DNA from: Flavobacteriales bacterium
GTDB taxonomy: Bacteria; Bacteroidota; Bacteroidia; Flavobacteriales_C; GCA-002722245
Reading direction: 5' to 3'
NCBI GenBank assembly: GCA_023251075.1
Contig: JAHEZM010000003.1
Location: 1-64,000 of the forward strand
DNA: 64,000 nucleotides
Every line of letters starts with the position of its first letter. Position 1 is the stretch's first letter. The translations under genes were made by a program, and so were the position numbers. Below, piece by piece: positions 51,610-60,399 of this stretch. The notes under the pieces are model-generated. The model worked only from the letters and a program-made list of their open reading frames with translations. It made no database searches and was not told the origin of the DNA.

Positions 51610-52623
51610 ATGAAATTCGTTTTATATATATTATTTCTGTTTTTTTTCAGTTCGGCTTTTGCCAACAACAAAACATGTTTATGTGAAGAAGAATATAAGG
51701 AAAGTAGTTTTGTTTTTTCAAATGGTCGATTAGTTACAGTTTGTTCTTCATCAGACGATGATCATGCGAAAAAAGAGTATGAGGTTCGTATTCTGGATAG
51801 TAAGCATGATAACGTGCTTGATGTTATATATTCTCCAGAAAAATTCAAAATAAAAATGCAGAAGGATACTCTTCTTGTTTTTGAATATAAGCTTCTTGCA
51901 AGCGGAAAAAATAGAAAGCCAAAAGTAGAATTATGGCATATTTTCAAATTTTATTTTATTGATAGTGTACTGGTAGAAGAGGTGAAAATAAATCAAAGAT
52001 TAAGGGTTTATTCTAAAGAGGAAATTAAACGAACAATTGTTGAATATAAAGATGCTGACTCTATATTAAATCCTGCAAAAATAGAACTTGCTTCTAAGCT
52101 AGTTATGGCGGGAATTTCCGGTGATACTTTATCACAATACTATATAAATAATTTCTCCAAAAAGTATAGATTAGATTCAATGTACAGTCTAGATTTTATT
52201 GTGTTGAAAAAAACATTAAATGAATGGCAAAATCAAGAAGATACTACTTTTAAAATACTTGATTCTGCTAGTCTTTCTTATAAACTTGTTCATCGTCAAT
52301 CAGTAGGCATTTCTTATGGATGGTTCGGTTGTTTGTATAGTGATGGATTTTCATCCTATAAGAAAATTTCGATTTTGCAGTACAATGATGATGCGCAATT
52401 AGTGGTCCAATCGGAAAAACATTCTCGTCATCGCGGTTGCCAGGGAGGAATTGAGTATTTAAAAACTACTTTTTATGATACAACAGGATACACTACTGTT
52501 TTAATCGACGGGAAAAATAAGATTAATACAAAGTATTTTTTCGCTAAAAACGGGGAATTGATTAAAGTCATTAATTTAAGACCCAGCGAGGCAAGAAGAG
52601 AAGGAGGTATCGATTGGGAATAG
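51610..52623 (+). CDS. Exported protein of unknown function (337 aa)
   Basis: Start at ATG 51610; the open frame includes a TTG one codon earlier. Signal peptide ends near residue 18 (SSAFAN). The mature part begins with KTCLCEEEYKESSFVFSNGR and is beta-rich with a long middle helix. The C-terminal half has YGWFGCLYSDGF and HSRHRGCQGG, four Cys overall, and KLVHRQSVGISYGW. No family was recognised. It is convergent with the large helicase gene, with 2 bp between stops. Confidence 0.7.
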   Translation: MKFVLYILFLFFFSSAFANNKTCLCEEEYKESSFVFSNGRLVTVCSSSDDDHAKKEYEVRILDSKHDNVLDVIYSPEKFKIKMQKDTLLVFEYKLLASGKNRKPKVELWHIFKFYFIDSVLVEEVKINQRLRVYSKEEIKRTIVEYKDADSILNPAKIELASKLVMAGISGDTLSQYYINNFSKKYRLDSMYSLDFIVLKKTLNEWQNQEDTTFKILDSASLSYKLVHRQSVGISYGWFGCLYSDGFSSYKKISILQYNDDAQLVVQSEKHSRHRGCQGGIEYLKTTFYDTTGYTTVLIDGKNKINTKYFFAKNGELIKVINLRPSEARREGGIDWE

Positions 52624-52625
52624 TT

Positions 52626-54548
52626 TTAATAATTAAACTCCCAAGCACTTTTATAGGCTCCAATTTTTTCAGAATATTCAATAAAATCTTTGTAAAAATT
52701 ATGATTTGCCAAAGTAGCGCTATTCCCTATTACCACTAGTTTTTTCTTGGCGCGGGTGAGGGCAACGTTCATACGACGAATGTCGGCGAGGAAACCAATT
52801 TCAGCATTATCATTACTGCGAACTAAAGAGATATAAATAATATCGCGTTCCTGACCTTGAAATCCATCGATGGTTTTAATGGCTAATTTGATAGGAAAAG
52901 ATTTAAAATCTTCATCTGCTTCTACCAATTGTGTGAGATATTGTACTTGTTCTTTGTAAGGGGAAATAATACCCACAGTTAAAATTTCTTTAGAAGAATT
53001 TTGATATTCGTTCAGTAATAATTTTAAATGTTTGATGAGTAAAGTTGCTTCATCAGGATTAGAATGACTTAAGCTTTCTGGATTCATGATATCATCGAAG
53101 CTACAGCCGGAAGTATCAATAAAATCAATAGGTGTATGCAAAAATGTTTCTTCTTCGTTGTAACTCAATAAAGTATTTTTTACCGAATCATCGGCTTTTA
53201 ATTCTCCTTTGTAAAATTTATGATTCGAGAAATTCATGATGTTTTCGTGCATGCGGTATTGTGTGTTCAACATCACCGAAATATTTTCTATACTCATGCA
53301 ACGTTCAAACAAAGTTTCTTTCAATCCTTCTGCTTCTGCTTTTTTTGATTTTACAGTGGGAGGTAATTGAAAATGATCTCCGGCAAAAATTACGCGTTCA
53401 GCACGGGTGATTGGAATCCAACACATAGGTTCTAACGCTTGTGCAGCCTCGTCGATAAAGAGTGTAGAGAAGTGACGTTTGCGCATCATTTTTCCTGCCG
53501 ATACTACAGGCGTACATGCAATTACTTGTGCTTTATCGAAAAGAGATTGAATAATGTAATCCTCTAAATTGTTGGCATCGCGCATGATTTGTTTGGCTTG
53601 CTGGTAGTATAGTTGTCGCTGCACTCTTTCTTCTTTATTGAAAACACGTTTGTATTTTCCCGCCATTTTGAAATATTCTTCTGCTGTTTTCCTGTAATTT
53701 TTTAAATCTTTGTGCGATTCGTGTGCCGAAATTTTTGCATCTAAAGTATTCATTAAAACTTCTTCAGAAATACGAGCAGGATTACCTAAACGCAACACAC
53801 TAATTCCTTCGCGATGTAATTTTTCGGTGAGTAAATCAACAGCAGTATTGCTAGAGCTACACACTAAAACCTGAGTTTCGTTTTTTAGTGTTTCGCGAAT
53901 GGCTTGAACGAGTGTAGTTGTTTTTCCTGTGCCGGGCGGACCGTGAATGATGGCGATGTCTTTTGCGGAAACAATTTTATTTACCGCTTCATTTTGTGAA
54001 GTATTCAATCGAGAAATTTGTAAATGTGGATTGCTGTGAAAGGCAGGTTTTTTCTCCTGAAAAATCACATCGCGTAGTTGTCCGAGTCGATTGCTATTGG
54101 GTGCTGCAATTACTTTGTCTATGGCAGCATTCATTTCTCTATAACTTGCTTCATCGAATAAAATATTGAGTCCGAGTTTTCCTTCTTCGCACCAATCGGG
54201 TAATTCATCTAAAGTGGTAGAGAAGCGAATTTTGTTATGTCCGAGAATTTTTACCGTACCAACAATTTGTTGTTCATCGGGATATTTATTGGAGAAAAGT
54301 GCAGCTTGTTTTCCTCCTGAGAATTGATGCGGTTCATTAAAGTTGGTGGTGCGTTCTATATCGAGAGATAGATATTCACCCACACCAATTTCTTCGCTGC
54401 TAATTACTATGGGGTACCAGGTAACGCCATTTTGTTTTCGGAAATTAATATTATCGCGGGAGAAGTGAGTTTGATACTGAGCAAAGTCTTCATCGCGTTC
54501 TATTTTTAAAAGTTTTTTAAGTTGTAATAATCTTTCAGGAGTTTCCAT
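52626..54548 (-). CDS. SF1 DNA/RNA helicase, IGHMBP2/Smubp-2-like
   Basis: 640 residues. An N-terminal beta domain (about 1-170) precedes two RecA-like domains. Walker A GPPGTGKTTTLV is near residue 203, motif II is IDEAAQALEP, then DHFQLPPTV, NTQYRMHENIM, TIDGFQGQERDII and MNVALTRAKKKLVVIG, which together fit the UPF1-like subset of SF1. Such Bacteroidota proteins are usually annotated as AAA domain or IGHMBP2-family helicases with 5'-3' activity. Its cellular role is not known. The stop lies 2 bp from the convergent exported-protein gene. Confidence 0.93.
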   Translation of the reverse strand: METPERLLQLKKLLKIERDEDFAQYQTHFSRDNINFRKQNGVTWYPIVISSEEIGVGEYLSLDIERTTNFNEPHQFSGGKQAALFSNKYPDEQQIVGTVKILGHNKIRFSTTLDELPDWCEEGKLGLNILFDEASYREMNAAIDKVIAAPNSNRLGQLRDVIFQEKKPAFHSNPHLQISRLNTSQNEAVNKIVSAKDIAIIHGPPGTGKTTTLVQAIRETLKNETQVLVCSSSNTAVDLLTEKLHREGISVLRLGNPARISEEVLMNTLDAKISAHESHKDLKNYRKTAEEYFKMAGKYKRVFNKEERVQRQLYYQQAKQIMRDANNLEDYIIQSLFDKAQVIACTPVVSAGKMMRKRHFSTLFIDEAAQALEPMCWIPITRAERVIFAGDHFQLPPTVKSKKAEAEGLKETLFERCMSIENISVMLNTQYRMHENIMNFSNHKFYKGELKADDSVKNTLLSYNEEETFLHTPIDFIDTSGCSFDDIMNPESLSHSNPDEATLLIKHLKLLLNEYQNSSKEILTVGIISPYKEQVQYLTQLVEADEDFKSFPIKLAIKTIDGFQGQERDIIYISLVRSNDNAEIGFLADIRRMNVALTRAKKKLVVIGNSATLANHNFYKDFIEYSEKIGAYKSAWEFNY

Positions 54549-54655
54549 TGCGGTAAAAGTAATTATACTAAGTTAAAAAAGTTAGAAAAGAAAATATTTA
54601 CTTATAATTGAAACAACTAATGGTATTTACTTTCGTTATTAGAAAAACTTCTACT

Positions 54656-55000
54656 ATGAAAATTTTTGGAATTTCTATTTTTTTATTTGCACTGATTGGC
54701 TTAGCTGCTTGTCAGAAAACCGCGGTATCCACTTCTGATTGTACAGGCACAACACCTACTTACTTAACGAATGTAAAGTCGATATTGGATTCGAAATGCG
54801 TAAGTTGTCATAGTACAGGAAATCAAAGCGGTGGTATCGATTTAAGCAATTATTCCAGTTGTAAAAATGCGAAAGATAAAATTGTAGGCAGTGTTCAACA
54901 TGCATCTGGATTTTCGGCAATGCCACAAGGAGGAGCTAAACTGGATGACGCTACGATAAAAACAATTAACTGCTGGTCGCAGAACGGAGCTCCCGAATAG
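54656..55000 (+). CDS. Cytochrome c-like lipoprotein
   Basis: 114 residues from the ATG at 54656 (MKIFGISIFLFALIGLAAC); the frame opens 16 codons upstream but the later start gives a proper lipobox LAAC (Cys19). It has one haem c motif, CVSCH (Cys48, Cys51, His52), and the following SGGIDLSNYSS, with Met in FSAMPQGG a possible axial ligand. Similar small domains (often called PSD1 or planctomycete cytochrome C-like) occur in Bacteroidota lipoproteins. It may shuttle electrons at the periplasmic side. Alone in orientation; it is convergent with a T9SS cargo gene (2 bp gap). Confidence 0.85.
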   Translation: MKIFGISIFLFALIGLAACQKTAVSTSDCTGTTPTYLTNVKSILDSKCVSCHSTGNQSGGIDLSNYSSCKNAKDKIVGSVQHASGFSAMPQGGAKLDDATIKTINCWSQNGAPE

Positions 55001-55002
55001 TT

Positions 55003-55623
55003 TTATTTTTTCATGAATTTTTCTGTGTACAATTTGTCTTCATTATTTACAGTGAGAATATATATTCCATTGGGAAAATTTTCGATAGAAATTTGATTGG
55101 GCAAATTGCAGTTTTGCATTTCCAGCATAGTTTCACCTAAAATATTAGTGACTGTTAAACTCTTTATTTTACCGAGAGCTTGTGTTTTTATAAATAAAAT
55201 TTTGTCGCTAGGATTAGGATACAAACTAATGTATGATTTTACAATTCTATTATTTATTGAAGTAATATTATTGCAAGTTGGTTTAACCCAATTAGGATCT
55301 TCCCAGTGACTATTTACCATAGTTACACCCGGAATCGAAAAGACATCATCACCTTGTAAGTAAATATGGTCGTGACAATCGGTATCTACGCCGTTATTTA
55401 TAAGTACAAAATTATCCGTGGTGTTAGAGATATTGTTGTGAATAGATGCTTGTGAAGCACCCATGCCTATGCCAGATTGGGGATCTACACAAATTCTTAA
55501 GGTATCACCGTAACACCAGTCGTTGGAATCAACGGATGCAATGGGGTGAATAAGAATAATGTTTGCATGAATTGAGGTGTTCACACCTATGGCGAGCAAT
55601 AGAGTAAAAAAATATTTAGTCAT
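55003..55623 (-). CDS. Small T9SS type A sorting-domain protein
   Basis: 206 residues. A signal peptide ends near residue 21 (IGVNTSIHA). A beta-rich passenger of about 100 residues contains DSNDWCYGDTLRICVDPQSG and Cys residues, without a recognised family. The C-terminal 75 residues start SLYPNPSDKILFIKT and end EKFMKK, a T9SS type A sorting domain, with FPNGIYILTV as the typical ending strand. It is thus a small secreted surface protein of unknown role. Confidence 0.8.
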   Translation of the reverse strand: MTKYFFTLLLAIGVNTSIHANIILIHPIASVDSNDWCYGDTLRICVDPQSGIGMGASQASIHNNISNTTDNFVLINNGVDTDCHDHIYLQGDDVFSIPGVTMVNSHWEDPNWVKPTCNNITSINNRIVKSYISLYPNPSDKILFIKTQALGKIKSLTVTNILGETMLEMQNCNLPNQISIENFPNGIYILTVNNEDKLYTEKFMKK

Positions 55624-55665
55624 TTTCCAGAATTTAAAACTAGAACAAATTGTGAATTGAAAAAG

Positions 55666-55884
55666 TTACTTCTGCTTTAAACTTTTAATGTATAACTCTT
55701 CTACTTTTTTTCGGGCCCACGGAGTTTTGCGTAGAAAAGTTAAACTCGATTTAATACTTGGATTGCTCTTGAAACAATTGATATTTATTTCATACGACAA
55801 CTCTTCCCAAGGATAGAGATTGGTAAGGTGCTCTAATATTTGCTGAAGTGTTACTCCGTGTAAAGGGTCATTGCTTTTTTGCAT
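55666..55884 (-). CDS. VF530 (DUF2132) family DNA-binding-like protein
   Basis: 72 residues, the full family length. The sequence [18 protein letters not shown] and [32 protein letters not shown] fits the VF530/DUF2132 family, a small helical fold suggested to bind DNA. Biological role unknown. It is divergent from the ClC gene, whose ATG is 52 bp away. Confidence 0.92.
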   Translation of the reverse strand: MQKSNDPLHGVTLQQILEHLTNLYPWEELSYEININCFKSNPSIKSSLTFLRKTPWARKKVEELYIKSLKQK

Positions 55885-55936
55885 ACACTATTCATTTCAA
55901 GATAAAAGTAAAAGATTTATCTTCATCACCCTAAAG

Positions 55937-57184
55937 ATGGAAGCAGAAAAGAAAATATTAGAAAATTCAACCTTTGAAATGGGTTTAAAGTGGTTGTTGC
56001 TCATTTTAGGGATTGGTGTTTTGGTAGGTTCTGCTTCGGCGATTTTTTTGTGGTTACTTGATGCTGTTGTAAATATTCAATACTTTGAAAATTGGTTGAT
56101 GTGGTTTTTGCCTTTGGGTGGGTTGGCGGTTGGATTGGCTTATCATTATTGGGGAAAGGAAGTCAACAAAGGAAATAATTTGTTGTTGGAAGAGATAGAT
56201 GAACCTAAAAAAGTACTTCCATTTCGCATGGCCCCTATGGTATTGTTAGGCACTTTAATTTCACATTTATTGGGTGCATCGGTGGGTAGAGAGGGTACTG
56301 CTGTGCAAATGGGCGGAGCGATTGCAGATAAATTCACTCAATGGTTTCGATTGAATAATGAAAGCCGAAGGGTCATTTTAGTAATGGGCATAAGTGCAGG
56401 ATTCGCTTCTGTTTTTGGAACACCTTTGGCCGGAGCAATTTTTTCGCTGGAAGTAATGGCCGTTGGTAAATTGAGATGGAAAGCTCTTCTTCCTGCTTTT
56501 GCTGTTGCTTTTGTTGCGCATTATGCATGTATGCATTGGGAAATTAAGCATACTCAATTTCATGTTCAATATGTTCCTGATTTGATTTTCACTTCTGTTT
56601 TTTGGACTGTTGTACTGGCTATTCTTGCGGGTTTTTGTGCATGGCTTTTTGTTTATAGCGGAGCGTTTTTTAAATATAATTTCGAGCGATGGATCAAATA
56701 TCCCCCTTTGCGACCTTTTGTAGGCGGAATCATTTTAGCCATTGCTTATTTTTTTATAAACGATCCGGCTTATTTTAGTTTGGGAGTAGGAGAGATTCAG
56801 GATGCTTTTGGTAGGACTGTTGGTGGAGAGATGTTCATTCTAAAATTACTACTCACTGCCTTTGCGGTGAATGCCGGATTTAAAGGAGGTGAAGTAACGC
56901 CTTTGTTTTTTATTGGTGCTACTTTAGGTAGTGCGTTAACGCTTGTTAGTCCGATGCCTGTTGATTTATTCGCTGCGATTGGTTTAGTTGCTGTTTTTGC
57001 GGGTGCCACCAATACACCCTTGGCCTGTGCCATTTTAGGTGTTGAGCTGTTTGGAATACAGGGCGTAATTTATTACGCTTTAGCTACGGTTATTGCCTAT
57101 CATTTTTCAGGAAAAAAGGGAATTTATTCTTCACAGAAAATATCGTGGAAAGAGGCGAAAATGCTATGGAATTTCAAAAAATAA
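55937..57184 (+). CDS. ClC-family chloride channel or transporter
   Basis: 415 residues from the ATG at 55937 (MEAEKKILENSTFEMG); 22 codons upstream are open but overlap the divergent gene and lack family similarity. About ten membrane helices. The gating Glu is in the motif GREGTAVQMGG (Glu119), and FKGGEVTPLFFIGATLG is the second signature. The first selectivity motif, usually GSGIP, is GSASA at about 31-35. Having a gating Glu fits an exchanger as well as a channel. It could move chloride, fluoride or another anion. No CBS domains. porZ follows in the same direction after 68 bp. Confidence 0.9.
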   Translation: MEAEKKILENSTFEMGLKWLLLILGIGVLVGSASAIFLWLLDAVVNIQYFENWLMWFLPLGGLAVGLAYHYWGKEVNKGNNLLLEEIDEPKKVLPFRMAPMVLLGTLISHLLGASVGREGTAVQMGGAIADKFTQWFRLNNESRRVILVMGISAGFASVFGTPLAGAIFSLEVMAVGKLRWKALLPAFAVAFVAHYACMHWEIKHTQFHVQYVPDLIFTSVFWTVVLAILAGFCAWLFVYSGAFFKYNFERWIKYPPLRPFVGGIILAIAYFFINDPAYFSLGVGEIQDAFGRTVGGEMFILKLLLTAFAVNAGFKGGEVTPLFFIGATLGSALTLVSPMPVDLFAAIGLVAVFAGATNTPLACAILGVELFGIQGVIYYALATVIAYHFSGKKGIYSSQKISWKEAKMLWNFKK

Positions 57185-57252
57185 TTTGTGGAGTTTATTT
57201 TAATACAATAACTTTTAGCAAAATGAGTTAATTTGGCTCTACAATCATCTGC

Positions 57253-59610
57253 ATGAAAAGAATAATATTTATTGGTTTTTTATTTTCAACCTTCAGTTTG
57301 CTTCAAGCGCAACCTGTTGCTATTGGTCAATGGAGAGATCATTTGCCTTATTATGGAGGTAAAACGCTATTGGCAGCGGGCGATAAAATTTACTGTTCTT
57401 CTGATCCGGGCATGTTTAGTTTCGATTTAGACGACAATAGTATCACTCGTTTGTGGAAAGGAAGTGGTTTATCGGATGTGGGTGTAAATAGTATAGGTTA
57501 TTCAAGTACTTACAATACGGTAGTATTAGGCTATTCAAACGGAAATATCGACTTGATTGTGGGGGATAAAATCATCAATTTGGCCGATATCAAGATGAGT
57601 AATATTTTGGGAGATCGATCGATTAATCATGTGCGTGTAAACGGACAATGGGCATATCTCTCTTGTGGTTTTGCAATTGTGGTGCTTGATTTGGCAAAAA
57701 GAGAAATTAAAGATACTTATAGAATTGGAAACAACAGTACCAATGTTTTTGTTAATGAATTAGAGATTTATCACGATACTATTTTTGCAGCCACAAAAGA
57801 TGGAATTTATTTGGCCGATCTTAATAATCCGAATCTTAGCGATTTTCAAAACTGGACTGTTTTAACGTCATTGCCTTCTGGTTCATACAATTCAATTGTT
57901 GCAGTGAATGATAAATTGTATACCAATTTCGATAAGGCCAATGCCACCAATCAAGACACTATTTTTGAATTTAGTAATGGTGTATGGTCGAAAAGCAACT
58001 TAGGTGTTTATTACACCAATAATGATGTTTTAGATATTAATGCAGGAACAAAAGGCTTGCTCATCGCCTCAACGGTAAAGGCATGGGTTTTGAATGCCGA
58101 TTTAAGTTTAGATAAAGAGATTGTTCAGTTTTATGTAGATGGTTTTCCGGGTTGGGCTACCGATGCACATCCTGTAGAAATTATAGAAAATAATGGTGAG
58201 TATTTTGTTTGTGATTGGCGATATGGCTTGCATAGAGTGAATGGAGTTTCATTGCCTCAGGCCATTATTCCTAACGGACCTTATGCTAAAGATGTGTGGG
58301 AACTTAAAGCGCGCAATGGTCATTTATGGGTGGCTACAGGAGGTTATGATAACGCAATCAATCCGCGTTTTTCAATAGTGGGGACTTATATGTTTGATGG
58401 TAGTTTCTGGCATACTTACAATTCCGTTACCACTCCGGGTTTAGATACCATTTATGATCATATCTCGGTAACACCTGATGCTACAGGGAAATTAGCTTAT
58501 TATGGTTCTTTGAATACCGGAGGTTTTTCTTTAGCAGAAAACGGAATTCAAAATGTTTACAAATTGACCAATACTAGTTTTAATGCTTATTCTGGTAAAA
58601 ATGTAATGCTTTCCGATTTTGAATTTGATGCCAATGGAAAATTGTGGGCTTTGAATAGCGGAAGAGATGGATTTCCAATTTCATCTACCTTACATGTGTT
58701 GAAGGGAAATACCTGGCAGCCCTTTACCATACCCGCTATTACTAGTAATGCTTCTATTATGATGAAGATGATGATAGATTCACAAGGCAATAAATGGATC
58801 GTTAAAACAAAAACAAATTTTGGTGTGGTAGTAGCTCGAGAAAAAGATAATAATTTAAATAGCTCAACACTTTTTAATGTGCGTCACCTTTCGGATGGGG
58901 TGGGTAGCGGAAGTTTACCTTCGTTGAGGGTAAATGAAATGGCGGAAGATCATGCCGGTAAAATTTGGTTCGCTACGGATCAAGGAGTTGCTGTTCTTTA
59001 CAGCACCGATAATTTATATACAGCATCGGCTGTTGATGCTAGTTTGGTAACCATTACAGATCCTGCAACCAAAGTGGCCTATCATCTTTTAGCGACGGAA
59101 AGAGTTACTTGTGTGGCGGTAGATGGTGGTGATAGAAAATGGTTCGGTACAGATGGTTCCGGAGTATATTTGGTTTCGGCAGAAGGAACCACTCAGCTTT
59201 TGCATTTTACCGAAGAAAATAGTCCGCTTATTTCTAATAAAATTATTGATATAGCAATAGATGATGTTACCGGAGAAGTGTTTATTGGAACAGAAAAGGG
59301 AATAGTTTCTTATCGAGGAACATCAACAGAAGGGACCGATGCCAATGGATTTGTTTATGCTTTCCCCAATCCGGTTAAACCTGATTACGATGGTATTATT
59401 GGCATTAGAAATTTAGTGAATAATGCTTACGTAAAAATTACCGACATAACGGGTAATATGGTTTATGAAACCAAAGCGGAAGGCGGACAAGCAACATGGG
59501 ATGGCAAAAGGAAAGATGGAAGCAGACCTCAAACCGGAGTTTATTTGGTTTTTATTTCTAATGGAGATGGAACAGAAACAGAAGTAACTAAAATTTTATT
59601 TATCAATTAA
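57253..59610 (+). CDS. porZ: Type IX secretion system surface protein PorZ
   Basis: 785 residues. A signal peptide ends near residue 19 (LLQAQ), and the mature N-terminus reads IGQWRDHLPYYGGKTLLAAGDKIYC, typical for PorZ. Two seven-bladed propeller-like regions follow (repeats such as GKIWFATDQGVAVLY and GEVFIGTEKGIVSYRG), then a C-terminal sorting domain starting VYAFPNPVKPDYDGIIG. PorZ is part of the surface attachment complex that places A-LPS on T9SS cargo, studied in Porphyromonas gingivalis. recO follows after 10 bp, so they are one operon. Its presence supports a working T9SS for the GH16, GH64 and GH18 enzymes here. Confidence 0.93.
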   Translation: MKRIIFIGFLFSTFSLLQAQPVAIGQWRDHLPYYGGKTLLAAGDKIYCSSDPGMFSFDLDDNSITRLWKGSGLSDVGVNSIGYSSTYNTVVLGYSNGNIDLIVGDKIINLADIKMSNILGDRSINHVRVNGQWAYLSCGFAIVVLDLAKREIKDTYRIGNNSTNVFVNELEIYHDTIFAATKDGIYLADLNNPNLSDFQNWTVLTSLPSGSYNSIVAVNDKLYTNFDKANATNQDTIFEFSNGVWSKSNLGVYYTNNDVLDINAGTKGLLIASTVKAWVLNADLSLDKEIVQFYVDGFPGWATDAHPVEIIENNGEYFVCDWRYGLHRVNGVSLPQAIIPNGPYAKDVWELKARNGHLWVATGGYDNAINPRFSIVGTYMFDGSFWHTYNSVTTPGLDTIYDHISVTPDATGKLAYYGSLNTGGFSLAENGIQNVYKLTNTSFNAYSGKNVMLSDFEFDANGKLWALNSGRDGFPISSTLHVLKGNTWQPFTIPAITSNASIMMKMMIDSQGNKWIVKTKTNFGVVVAREKDNNLNSSTLFNVRHLSDGVGSGSLPSLRVNEMAEDHAGKIWFATDQGVAVLYSTDNLYTASAVDASLVTITDPATKVAYHLLATERVTCVAVDGGDRKWFGTDGSGVYLVSAEGTTQLLHFTEENSPLISNKIIDIAIDDVTGEVFIGTEKGIVSYRGTSTEGTDANGFVYAFPNPVKPDYDGIIGIRNLVNNAYVKITDITGNMVYETKAEGGQATWDGKRKDGSRPQTGVYLVFISNGDGTETEVTKILFIN

Positions 59611-59620
59611 GGATCAATTT

Positions 59621-60328
59621 GTGAATAAAGATTTTCTTGATCAAGCCATCATTATTCAATCCATTAATTATTCTGAAAATTCAGTAATTGCGAAATTTTT
59701 TTCACAGCAGCATGGTTTAATTTCTTGTTTTGCGCAAAAAAAAAAAGGAAGCAGAGGATCTAATTATCCTCCTTTTTCTTTGTGTGAAATAGAATATCAA
59801 TCGAAGAAAGGAAGTAATCTTTTTAAACTGAAAAGCAGTAAATTAATTTCGCCCTATACTACTTTATATTCTGATCCATTTAAAACAACCATTTTGCTTT
59901 TCTTATCGGAAGTGCTTGTAAAAACTGTGAAAGAGGAAAGTGCTCATCCCGAGTTATTTGCTTTTTTACGAAGAGAATTTTTATTTTTCGATCAGCTGGA
60001 AGAAGGTGTAGCTAATTTTCATTTGTATTTTTTATCGCATTTAATTACTCATTTAGGTTTTAAACCTCTCCATGGAGAGGGTAGATTTTTTAATATTGCA
60101 GATGGGGAATTTGTTGAATTTGAATCGGCAGAAAAACATTTGGATGAAAAGGAAAGCAAAATGTTTTTAAAATTTTTACAAAGTTCAGGGGAAGATATTT
60201 CTGTGATTTGCAGCAATAGAATTGAACGATCTTCTTTACTCAAAGGAATTATTGAATTCTATCGTTTTCATTGCACTGGTTTTGGGGAATTGAAATCGAT
60301 GGCCGTGATGGAGGAAGTTTACATGTAA
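59621..60328 (+). CDS. recO: DNA repair protein RecO
   Basis: 235 residues with a GTG start at 59621 (MNKDFLDQAIIIQSINYSENS). N-terminal OB-fold (ISCFAQKKKGSRG, PFSLCEIEYQSKKGSNLF), then a helical C-terminal domain with LYFLSHLITHLGFKP. RecO works in the RecF recombination pathway by bringing together single-stranded DNA and RecA. The zinc-binding Cys of some RecO proteins are missing. A run of 11 A at 59736-59746 encodes the Gln-Lys-Lys-Lys stretch, a place where slippage could occur. Follows porZ by 10 bp and ends before a strong hairpin. Confidence 0.9.
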   Translation: MNKDFLDQAIIIQSINYSENSVIAKFFSQQHGLISCFAQKKKGSRGSNYPPFSLCEIEYQSKKGSNLFKLKSSKLISPYTTLYSDPFKTTILLFLSEVLVKTVKEESAHPELFAFLRREFLFFDQLEEGVANFHLYFLSHLITHLGFKPLHGEGRFFNIADGEFVEFESAEKHLDEKESKMFLKFLQSSGEDISVICSNRIERSSLLKGIIEFYRFHCTGFGELKSMAVMEEVYM

Positions 60329-60338
60329 GATGTAGTAT

Positions 60339-60399
60339 AATTAACGTGAGTTCTGAATAAAAATATTTCTGTTATTTTTATTCAGAACTCACGTTAATT
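60339..60399. terminator. Long hairpin between recO and the chitinase gene
   Basis: Perfect 27-bp stem at 60339-60365 and 60373-60399 with a 7-nt loop (AATTAACGTGAGTTCTGAAT...). The stop codon of the leftward chitinase gene (60394-60396) lies inside the right arm. T-rich on both sides, so a bidirectional terminator is likely. Confidence 0.85.
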
